Shown here: positions 50,369 to 64,000 of the stretch, piece after piece | Numbering within the stretch: position 1 is the first letter of the stretch | Layout: each line of letters begins with the position of its first letter | Source of the DNA: Scylla paramamosain | Lineage: Eukaryota; Arthropoda; Malacostraca; Decapoda; Portunidae | Direction of reading: 5' to 3' | DNA: 64,000 nt | Assembly (NCBI RefSeq): GCF_035594125.1 | Contig: NC_087151.1 | Coordinates: forward strand, 17,293,501 to 17,357,500 | Made by a program: the position numbers and the translations under genes | Notes under the pieces: model-generated | The model's input: the letters and a program-made list of their open reading frames with translations, nothing else | What the model was told of the DNA's origin: nothing | Database searches by the model: none

Positions 50369-50660
50369 AGCTGCTCTTCTCATCTTGCTAACTGCATGCC
50401 TCCCTTCCTCCCACAGCCTCGCTGCACAAGACTTTCATCTTTCTCTCACCCCTATTCTACCCACTTCTCTAATGCATGAGTTAATCTGTATTCTCAGTTA
50501 TTTATTCCTTCCTCTGGTAAACTCTGGAACTCCCTACCTGCTTCTGTATTTTCACCTTCCTATGATGAACTCTTTCAAGAAGGAAGTTTTAAGATACTTA
50601 TCCTGTATTTTTGACTAACACTTTCAACTCTGTATGGGGACTGGCACCTCAGTTGTTTTT
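50369..50660 (+). mobile_element. Family B LINE 3' end segment
   Basis: Matches the C-terminal coding end and 3' UTR (CTTCTCATCTTGCTAACTGC, then CTCTGGTAAACTCTGGAACT, then GGGACTGGCACCTCAGT). It starts at the junction with the 5' end of minus copy B10. It is either the missing end of B9 or the sense half of a 5'-inverted insertion. Confidence 0.82.
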
Positions 50661-51070
50661 TGCATAATCCATTCTTTTCATTGCCTTCTTTCTTGTAGAT
50701 GCTTATAAAGATTTCATTTATTAATTTTAATGCTGTGAATTGTTGCATATTGCAGTGAAAGGGTTATAAAACATAAATTATTTTTGGAATAAGAGGGAAA
50801 GAACATGTTAAATTTACAACCTTATCCTGTTAAGTTAGTGATGGTTACCCTAGGCCTATGCACCTGATAGACCTCCCTGATCTCGTGCTAACAGCGTCAT
50901 GTCTCATGCTGTGGAAGGGAATTAACACAAAAAGGGATTGAACAGTTGACTAACTGCATGTGGAATAGTATGATTGATGAGAGTGATGCATCTGAGGATA
51001 GTGAGTTATGATGATAGTGTAATAGGTAAGCATTATGAGCCTGATTTTGCTGATGAAGAGTCGTCAAATA
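50661..51070. other. Unassigned sequence
   Basis: No gene or repeat is recognised. The last 90 bases have an acidic coding flavour on the + strand (DASEDS, PDFADEESS) that is too short to call. Confidence 0.35.
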
Positions 51071-51828
51071 CCATATTTGATGGTTCATAAGACGCACCTT
51101 TTCACCAAAAAAATGTCTCAGGAAATGAGCTTGCATCCGATGAGGCCAAGGTTCAGCATTGAAGCAGTGGTTGATGGTAAGTCTGTGCCAACAGAAGCTC
51201 TAAAATCAAACCCCAGACATCTTCACACATGTAAACAAAGTGATGATTGGTACTACACCACAAAACAACTCTTTCTTTGAAGGTAACAATATATAATAGG
51301 TCATACTTACCAGTAATTCACATAGAATGAAACCAGTCAGGAAAAACTTGCCTAAGTGACCATAGACTATGCATTGCATGTGCCAAAACAAACACACAGT
51401 TGGTTACACGCCGAACCCGGTGACACGGGCAAGCTTCACTGCGTTCTTTACAGTGTGATGCTGTTACTCCTTGAGGTAAGACACACTTTCTTACAATTAA
51501 AATTGCACCTATCTTTTGACATTCTTATGAACAAACTTTATTACACTTGTAGTCTCTCACAGTCACTGCCGACACCATGTGCCAGGTATATGTTTACATC
51601 TCACAGCAGGATTGGTACATAGGCTATTAACAGATATTAAAGTTTTTAAATGCAAAATATTGGGATCTAATAATGATCTAAATGCATGTGAGAGTCTTCA
51701 AATGTCAGGTGAAATCCTTCACTTCATATTCAGAGCTTAAATCCACTCATTTACCTTTATTTCATTTCAGTGGGCCAAAACTGGGTGCGTCTTATGAGCC
51801 CATGCGTCTTATGAGCCATCAAATACAG
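51071..51828 (-). mobile_element. TA-flanked MITE, second copy, 758 bp
   Basis: Reverse-oriented relative of 4590-5348. Left end CCATATTTGATGGTTCATAA; the right end reversed begins CTGTATTTGATGGCTCATAA. TA lies on both sides (51069-51070, 51829-51830). The duplicated terminal motif is on the right here, confirming orientation. Both copies keep an 88-codon frame (here + strand, 51356-51622) with HVPKQT and LHCVLY, of unknown meaning. Confidence 0.87.
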
Positions 51829-52309
51829 TAGTTTCCTTCCTTAATTTTATGTTATCTCAAGATGATTTTGCAAAAAAAAACAAGAAATAAAAAAAAAAAA
51901 ATCAGCTGGAGCGAGCTTGTATCTCAGCTTTATACTTGACTGATACTGTATTGATTAAGATAGAACTTTTATATTAGTCATTTATTTTATTTATTTTTTC
52001 TTATAACCCCTAACTGCTGGGTGACACACTAGTACATGGCTTATGAAAGGACGGGTGACGCGTATGTGCATGAGGACATTTTCCTGCCTTCAATCAAATA
52101 CAGGAGGGTGATAATTGTTTTGAGCATAAACTGGTAACATTTATAAATTTGCTGGCTTGCACCAATCCAGTTTCAATACACATAGAAGCTCCATAATGGA
52201 TGGAAGGCTATTCAACTGGTCCTGATGTGTGAAGGGAAGGACGCCACATGTGTCCACTTGTGTCAGTGACTTTTACTTTAAGGATATATAATAGTATGAA
52301 TAGTGATGA
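51829..52309. other. Unassigned AT-rich sequence
   Basis: No gene or repeat is recognised apart from short A-runs. Confidence 0.4.
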
Positions 52310-52888
52310 GTGATGTACTATAGTAATAGACATTACTACACTAGTGTACAAGTGATATATTTATTGTATTTAAATGACAATTTAAATGCAAATGTCAGTG
52401 CATTGTATCCCATACTTAAAGATAAGAATATTCCAACAAAAGCTAAAACCATAATATTTACAACAATACTAAGACCAGTACTTCTATATGGGTCAGAAAC
52501 TTGGACACTGACAACAAGAACATCTTCACAAATACAAGCAGCAGAAATGAGAGTTCTGAGAATGATCCGAGGTGTGACCAGACTTGATAGAATTAGAAAT
52601 GAAGAAACCAGAGAGAGATTAGGGATAACATCTATACTGAAGATAATTGAAAAGAACAAATTGAGATGGTATGGACATGTCCGAAGAATGGAAGATACAA
52701 GATACGCAAGGAAGTTTCTGGAATGGGTTCCTCTAGGCAGGAGGCCGGTGGGACGACCTAGGAAGCGATGGATGCAGGGAGTTGAAGAAGCTACTGAACA
52801 AAGAGGAAGAAATCTACAAGAAATAACTAGAGATGAGGATTTCATGGATAGAGACCTTTGGAGAAGATTCGTAGAGGCCGGACACTGA
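52310..52888 (+). pseudogene. RTE-like LINE C-terminal domain
   Basis: A 192-codon frame whose residues from about 40 onward form the C-terminal domain of RTE-like reverse transcriptases: TIIFTTILRPVLLYGSETWT, AAEMRVLRMIRGVTRLDRIR, IIEKNKLRWYGHVRRMEDTR and VPLGRRPVGRPRKRWMQGVE. RT motifs and endonuclease are absent, so this is a 5'-truncated copy. The first 25-30 codons look like flanking sequence. The frame is open to a natural stop after VEAGH. Confidence 0.82.
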
Positions 52889-52991
52889 CAGGCATTGCCT
52901 ACCTTGCGTCTGGTGAGAAAAAGTGAGAAATGACAATTATAACAAGATGTAATGTTCTCAAGCAAACTGAGTTTATCATTATATATATCTC

Positions 52992-53148
52992 CATTCCAAA
53001 ATGTAAGGAAAGTAACTGGATCACCATTAGTACATGGTGAAAAGCAGCAACTGTTTTTTCTGTTCTTCATCATTCCAAAATGTAAGGAAAGTAACTGGAT
53101 CACCATTAGTACATGGTGAAAAGCAGCAACTGGTTTTTTTTCTGTTCT
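52992..53148. repeat. Tandem duplication, about 78-bp unit
   Basis: CATTCCAAAATGTAAGGAAA, then GTAACTGGATCACCATTAG, and so on to CTGTTCTTCAT occurs twice in succession. Shorter echoes (ATGTAAGGAAA) follow at about 53168 and 53260. Confidence 0.9.
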
Positions 53149-54058
53149 TCATTTCCCTAAAAAAACATGTAAGGAAAGTTACATCACAGTATACTGTAAA
53201 GAGGAAGTGTTTATTTATTTATTTATTTTTTTACTCTACTTTTTATTTCAACCAAAAAAAATGTAAGGAAATACGTTATAACAATATAAGAATGTAATGG
53301 GAAGAAGATGGGGCAACACAGTGAACAATGATAAGTACAAAACTGTGTTCATGTCAGCTGTAGCCACAGCCATAATCAGTCAAACAGACTCACACCAGGT
53401 CATCTGGGGAGATGAGATATTGTTGTTCATCCTCTACTCATGGCTAAATTACAACATGTAGAATTCTGGCCACAGCACTGTTGTAAAGAAGAAGGGTTGG
53501 CACTTCTCTTTCTTTTGGTTTTATAGCTCTATGTTAAGTAGATAAGGAAACATGATAGTGGGAAAATCAAATACTTTCTAATTAAAACCCCCACCAGACA
53601 CTAGACAAATGAATCTATAGATAGATTTTTTTCTTTTTTAATTTTTGCCGTGAAGCATCTATATTATTTTTTTTATACATTTATATGAAGGCTTGGAGTC
53701 ACTCACTCATTGCAAAGGCAATGTCCAGGACTTGTGTCCGGGACGTGGTTTCCTTCCCTCCCCGCATCTTTCTTTTTTTTCACATGTTCTTTGTTTAACT
53801 ACATGTTATTGGGCAAAGCTGCATCTGTTTGGTAAAGTTTGAAGCATGGTACAACTCACAACTGACAGACATCACAGCTATATATGTTTTTAAGCAGAGC
53901 ACAGTAGACACATTTTCTCGACTTTCTTATTATTTATTTTATTGCAGAGGGAGGATCATGGGATCCTCCCTCTGCAATAAAATGTCTTCCCCTTTGTAAA
54001 TTATATGACAGTTGAGTGTTCCAATGTCCAGCAATCTGAGATTTTTTTTTTTTTTTTT
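53149..54058. other. Unassigned, with a 22-bp perfect hairpin
   Basis: No gene is recognised. 53936-53957 pairs perfectly with 53962-53983 (arm ATTTTATTGCAGAGGGAGGA plus TC, loop ATGG). The right arm ends in the AATAAAAT motif. A T-run at 54041-54062 marks the break at the end of the piggyBac relic. Confidence 0.55.
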
Positions 54059-54647
54059 TTTTCGTTTCTTCACACCCTTTCAAGCTGATGATTGTACTGA
54101 GATTATTTGGTCCATAAGGTCTACTCCAGCCATGTGGTCCTTCTTGTATTTGATACACACATCTGGCTTACTTGTTTTCCTCCTACTGTTACTTCTTCCG
54201 TAGAATCATCATATATTGTGCTTAACATGTTCACATATTTTTTATCCTTCCATTTTTTATGTACATCATCTTACGCTTGTACTACACTATAATTTCACCT
54301 TAATTAGAGTTTTGGATTTTGCTTCTTGGGAAAGGATTTTTCTTTTGAATCTCACAGTGCCTGCTGCATCTGTTTTATTAGCAAGTAGAATTTCAAATAA
54401 TTTTGGTGATGAATAGAAGTCATCAACTCCCAGAATGAAGCCCAGAATCAGAAGGGATTGCATTAGTCTCAAAACTATTTTAGTAGGTTTTGTCAGTGTT
54501 TTCACTTTCTCATCTGACAAACCTTCTATTTCAAATTCATAGTCTGTTCCTTTTCCAGTATAGACAAAAAGGTCCCAAACATATCCAATATCAGACTCAG
54601 CTAGAATATAACTCAGTGCCAAATCTAGCTAATTTTAGTGGAATGTA
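54059..54647 (-). pseudogene. piggyBac transposase, C-terminal part
   Basis: Downstream of the pogo insert the minus strand begins IPLKLARFG, which follows KWKRY as in other piggyBac transposases. Then come GYVWDLFVYTGKGTDYEF, MQSLLILGFILGVDDFYSSP (second catalytic Asp region, D in VDDFYSS) and LLANKTDAAGTVRFKRKILS. Further frames give NMLSTIYDDS and KKDHMAGVDLMDQI (third Asp, in a different frame). The Cys-rich C-terminal domain is lost at about 54059. Confidence 0.83.
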
Positions 54648-55010
54648 CAGTAAAATCCCTCTTATCCGGCATCAATGGGACCGCCAAAATGCCGGATACC
54701 AGAAGTTGCCAGATACTTGAATAGAAGTGAAATTATGTCCACAATCACCACCCTACACTCACGCATCTTACCATAACAAAGATCAGCTGATCGCCGTGCT
54801 GCGCGTCGCCACCTACGCTGCCACCTCACACTCACCAACTGTACTAACATTCTCTTTAATACTTTCCTCTTATAAATAAGTTGATGGGTTACAAAAATAA
54901 AGTACATATACACTTATTTGCTTTATTCAATATTAGCCAACATGTATAGCATACAATAAAGATATGAAAATGTACGAGTGTTTGTGACACTTTTTCGCTC
55001 CCCACACCTC

Positions 55011-56881
<1,871 letters not shown>

Positions 56882-57116
56882 GATGAAGGCATCAGGCGAT
56901 AAACAGTGCACATGCGGGACCGAGTCACTGAGTAAACACAGTGCAGTGGGCCGTGGGTGCTGCAAAGCAGTGCGCTCTGGTGGCGAGGGGACAAAGTATG
57001 CCTCACGCAGGAATTTTAATAGATTTTATGAGTACACATTGATTTTTTATTGATTTTAATGCTCGGGGAAAAATGTGCCGGATATTCAAATGCCGGATGA
57101 GAGAGATTTTACTGTA

Positions 57117-57811
57117 TCTCTTCCACTTAAGCTTACCTTTCCAAAACAAGAGGGACTCATCAATGCTAACATTTTGCTTTGGAACATAAGGTGACTTGAA
57201 TCTTTGTACATGAATATCCAGGACCTCCTTGAATTTATATGTTGGATCACTGTCATCCTATCTGTCATTGAAATGCAGATACTTTAGCAGAAGAGCAAAT
57301 CTGTCTCGATATACATTTTCCCAAAAAAAGGAGTAGACATTAGCTGATTGATAAGAATTAATAGTTGGTTTTCTCACTATTCTTTGTAAAAGCAGCAACC
57401 CAAGGAATGCATACATTTCTCCTTTATTAGTGTCTCTCCACAATAAGTTTCTACTTTTCTCCTCATTTTGCCTTTCCTTCTTTTTTCTTCACAAATTTTT
57501 GCTGCATACTTATTGGTTTCTGATACAATCAGATCCAGCAGTTCATCATGAAACAGAGCATGAAATATTTCCAAAGGTGATTGGTCATCTTCCAGGATGA
57601 CTTTTACACCATTATCTCCTGTAAAAGGAAAAGGCTCTCTACTTACAGATGATTGATTTTGCCAATTATAGTGGATATCATCATCTGCCTCCCTTTCTTC
57701 ATCAACATCACACTGGCTATCTGGCTCAACTTCAGGCTTTGATTCTCCATCAATGTCAGAGCTAATGGTAGATGAGTCATAATCATCAAAATCATCCAAA
57801 AAAATCATCAT
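57117..57811 (-). pseudogene. piggyBac transposase, N-terminal part
   Basis: Acidic N-terminus (LDDFDDYDSSTISSDIDGES), then DDQSPLEIFHALFHDELLDL and VSETNKYAAKI (57811-57377). A frameshift leads to NKGEMYAFLGLLLLQRIVRK and YRDRFALLLKYLHFNDR (57443-57258). Another shift gives DPTYKFKEVLDIHVQRFKSP, then KQNVSIDESLLFWKGKLKWK, with the first catalytic Asp in SIDES. These are the standard piggyBac blocks in order. The frame ends KWKRY, where the TA of the pogo insertion lies, and continues at 54647. Confidence 0.85.
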
Positions 57812-57994
57812 CTACATTCTGCACCAGCAAAGCTATTATATTTTTTCACTTTACAAGTCAAAGGAAGCGTCTATAATTAGATGCTTTTACGACCTACTTC
57901 AGTCATATGAGAGTGAATGTCTATATATATAGATGCACCAACAAATAGTACCTTTTTTTAAGGATCTGTATGTAGATTCTCTGTCGGGAAGGGA

Positions 57995-61279
<3,285 letters not shown>

Positions 61280-63187
61280 TCCCCACTAAATGTGATGTAT
61301 ACCAAAATAGATGGATTCCTTCACAGAAAATTGGAATTACAAGACTATTTAAAAGAGAAAAATCCAAAGGTGGTGTGTTTAACAGAAACAAAATGAAAAG
61401 AAGATAACCAGATAGTCATTAACTACAATATATGGAGAAGAGACAGGATTAGTAAAAGGAGGTGGAGGTGTAATGATAATGATAAGAAAAGAGGTGAAGA
61501 CAAAAATAGGGAAATTTGGAGGAGGAAAAGCAGAATTAGTGAGTATTAACTTGAAGGACGACAATGGAGAAATATTAGAACCTATGTACCACCTAAAACA
61601 AATTCCTGGAACAAGGAAGAACACGAGAAAATAATAGAAGAGTGTTTGAGTAAATTAATCAAAAGTAATAAAAGAGTATTATTGGCTGGTGACTTCAATT
61701 GCAAAGAAGTAAACTGGAAAATTTTTTAATCAGAAAGAAATGAGACTGAATGGGGAGAAACTGACTATGGAAAACACAATGATGCAATGGGTGACAAAGT
61801 ACAAGATATAGGAGAGATGACAAACCAGGAAGACTAGACCTAATACAAACAAAAGGAATTGACCTAACTAAAGAATTTAGATAATTATGCACCATGGGTA
61901 AAAATGACCTTATAATGAAAAAAATAGAGACTGATAATGATTTCAGTGAAGAGGATGAATCATACAAAGAAAATAGGAGAAACTATGGAAAAGCAAATAT
62001 AGATGGTCTTAAGAAATTTTATGAAGGAATGGACTAGGTAAAGTTGAAAAGAGCAAATGATGTGCAAGATAGATATGACATTTTAATGGAAGTATATGAA
62101 AAGGAGTGAATAAATATGTCCCATTATACAAACCTAAAGAAAAAGGAAAACAGGTGTGGTTCAATGCAAGATGTGCAAATGCAAAGAAAAGAGACAAAGC
62201 ATGGATAAGAATGAAGAGAAATCAAAACCAGAAAAATTAGAGAGGACTTTAAGATATCAAGAAATTAATATGTGAATATAAGGAGAGAAAAAGAGAAAGA
62301 ATATGAAAAGATATAGTTGAAAAGTGCAAGGATGAACTAGAACTATTCTACAGACTTAAAAATAAAAAAAATAAATAAATAAATAAGCTAAAACTCAAAA
62401 TATAGAATAATAGAAATTAAACATATGGAAACTCAAAAGACATGAGTGAATTGCTAAACACAAAGTTTCAACAAGTTTTCACAGAAGAATCAGAATTTAA
62501 AGAACCACAAGACAAAAAGACAAAAAAGCAGATGTGGGAAATTATAGTAATTAAAGAAGTTTATAAAATGATGGAGGAATTGGAAGAGAGGAAAGCAACA
62601 GAACCAAATGGAATATCAGGATTCATTTTAAAAGAGTGCAGGAAACAATTCATTGAACCAGTATATGACATAATTAAGTGCTCAATATCAACTGGAAGAG
62701 TGCCTAAGGAATGGAAGCAAACAGACATAGTGCCAATTTATAAAAGTGGAAAGAAAGAAGAACCACTAAACTATAGACCAGTATCAATGACCAGCATAGT
62801 ATGTAAGATCTGTGAAAAAGTGATAAAGAAGCAGTGAAAAGTATTTCTAAAAATACATAATATAATAACAGAAAAACAGTGTAGCTTAAGACAAAATCAA
62901 TCATGTGTAACCAATTTGATAAGCTTTTATTTAAGAGTGACTGATATAACAGAGGAGAGGAATGGATGGGTAGACTGTGTGTATTTAGATCTAAAAAAAA
63001 TTTCAACAAAGTTCCCCACAACAGGCTGTTACGGAAGCTAGAAAATCTAGGATTAAATGGAAAAATAAAAAAAATGGATGGAAAGTTACCTAAAGGGAAG
63101 AGAAATGACATTGGTAGTAAAAGATGTAAAATCAAAATGGAGAAAAGTAGATAGTGGAGTACCACAAGGATCAGTGCTGGCACCAAT
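61280..63187 (+). mobile_element. Family A LINE, copy A6, cut by a Tc1 element
   Basis: Starts in the endonuclease (MYTKIDGFLHRKLELQDYLK, then VVCLTETK) and has VLLAGDFNCKEVNWKIF at about 61677-61725. RT runs at 62442-63187 with EERKATEPNGISGFILKECR, NYRPVSMTSIVCKICEKVIK, the motif A remnant VYLDLKK and motif [13 protein letters not shown]. It ends inside motif B where a Tc1 TIR begins at a TA. It is A-rich, with many frameshifts and stops, so it is an old copy. The rest of RT would lie beyond the Tc1 element, outside the window. Confidence 0.83.
62442..62837 (+). pseudogene. A6 reverse transcriptase N-terminal fragment
   Basis: 131 codons before a TGA. It carries ELLNTKFQQVFTEESEFKEP, the degenerate GPDG block as KATEPNGISGFI, SISTGRVPKEWKQTDIVPIY and NYRPVSMTSIVCKICEKVIK. 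Downstream pieces with FYLRVTDITEERNGWVDCVY and DLKK continue with frame changes to the motif B remnant at 63145-63187. Confidence 0.82.
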
Positions 63188-63189
63188 AC

Positions 63190-64000
63190 AGTATGTGCGG
63201 AAAGTTTTGTTGCCACCTGAAAAAAAAAAATTGTTTATGTTTTTGCAAGGAGAAAGCTTATAAATAACATGCATCTTCAAAATTCTCATTATTTACTGGC
63301 ATTACCCTTCTTCTTTACAATGTCCTTAAGGTATTTAAAGACACTTAATGCAAGATTTTGAAGGTAAGTAGTGAAAAGCTGGCCCACACCTTGACTGCAG
63401 TCTCAAGTTTAGCCACAGATGACATGACCATACTGTGCAGTTGTCTCTTTGTTTCTGACCACAATTTTTTTATCAGACTGATAACTGGCCTGTTCCCAAG
63501 CCAATCATGAAAAAAGGGAATCCTACAGTCTGTCAACCACTGTATAACAAACTTTGCAACATGTGCAGGGGCCAAATCCTGCATGAACACTTTTGCTTTT
63601 GTTTCTGCAAAAGAATCACACAACACATCATTTAAAAGTTCTAAGTAATTGTTCAACTTTATCATTTGCAGGAAGAATCACAAATTCACCAACTCCATGA
63701 TAAGTGATGCTGGGTGTTTAACAAACTTAGAGGTGTACTTAGAATCCAAGGGGTTGCTGTCTGGCCTGTGGTACACTTTTGATGAAGGACTCCCAGTGAC
63801 AGTAAAAGTTGCCTCATCACTCCACAGCAGTTTTCTACTGCTTCTCATTCCATGATAGGTATTTCTTGCAGAATTTAGTTCTCTTGTCTTTCTGCAATGC
63901 ATTTAACTGTGGCTTTTTGTGGGCACAGTAACTCTTGTATCCCAAGTCATCATGGAGCATCTACCAGACACTCCTCAGAGACACATCTTTCAGTAATTCT
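63190..64000 (-). mobile_element. Tc1/mariner element, 3' part, runs off the right edge
   Basis: TIR-like end CAGTATGTGCGGAAAGTTTT at 63190, preceded by TA that splits LINE A6 at its APIM codons. The transposase is on the minus strand and continues past base 64000, so the N-terminus is not visible. Confidence 0.82.
63345..63902 (-). pseudogene. Tc1/mariner transposase, DDE part, degenerate
   Basis: Frame 63902-63678 reads SSRKLLWSDEATFTVTGSPS, with the first catalytic Asp (WSDEATF), then SNPLDSKYTSKFVKHPASLI. Frame 63665-63345 reads KVFMQDLAPAHVAKFVIQWL with the second Asp (QD-APAH), then WLGNRPVISLIKKLWSETKR, the counterpart of WPGNSPDLNPIENLW. There the third catalytic acidic position (PDLNPIE) has been changed, reading RPVISLI. 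The enzyme should therefore be inactive, besides the frame change near 63670. Confidence 0.83.

Overview
This window is eukaryotic, intron-bearing and dominated by transposable elements. Dinucleotide microsatellites are very abundant, especially (CT)n tracts of 100-170 bp. The repertoire is non-LTR retrotransposons of jockey/BS, CR1/L2, I and RTE type, a DIRS element, and pogo/Tigger, piggyBac and Tc1 DNA transposons. Together with the repeat style, this suggests a decapod crustacean such as a crab or crayfish. That is an inference, because no species marker is present. The only host coding sequence I can support is one 93-bp exon at 29713-29805 (+), whose 31 residues match the N-terminal region of VPS52, a GARP/EARP tethering subunit. 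Everything else is probably intronic or intergenic sequence around that exon.

Two non-LTR families make up most of the sequence. Family A (CR1/L2-like) has a 14-bp tandem 3' tail (AACTAGGTAAATAC) and lies at 1-597, 803-3844, 4450-5526, 13843-14862 (-), 30251-32931 and 61280-63187. A decayed ORF1 with an SGNH-esterase domain at 22672-23495 (-) is probably from the same type of element. Family B (jockey/BS-like) has a poly(A) tail and occurs in about ten places. The best copy is at 36391-39698, with a 912-codon endonuclease-reverse transcriptase ORF. An inverted partner at 40012-43405 makes a near-palindrome about 7 kb long. Two minor LINEs are an I-like relic (10771-13186) and an RTE-like C-terminus (52310-52888).

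Region by region: 1-5.5 kb holds nested family A copies, a TA-flanked MITE and a piggyBac-like fragment. A DIRS element on the minus strand (gag, RT, RNase H, tyrosine recombinase) occupies 5.87-10.54 kb and splits a family B copy. LINE relics and a compound microsatellite fill 10.8-20.6 kb. A Tc1 relic, a palindromic repeat family, the esterase ORF1 and family B fragments lie in 19.7-27.3 kb. Largely unique sequence with the VPS52 exon spans 27.3-30 kb. A good family A copy covers 30.2-32.9 kb. An unclassified TIR DNA transposon spans 33.7-35.4 kb. The inverted family B pair lies at 36.4-43.4 kb. A composite inverted family B array carrying a TTAA-flanked piggyBac-type element occupies 46.2-50.7 kb. 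A second MITE copy lies at 51.07-51.83 kb. A piggyBac transposase gene split by a pogo/Tigger element spans 54.06-57.99 kb. At 61.3-64 kb a family A copy is cut by a Tc1/mariner element that runs off the right edge.

Many insertions are nested, and several boundaries can be set to the base because an interrupted reading frame rejoins when the insert and one target duplication are removed. All element coding regions are at least slightly damaged.
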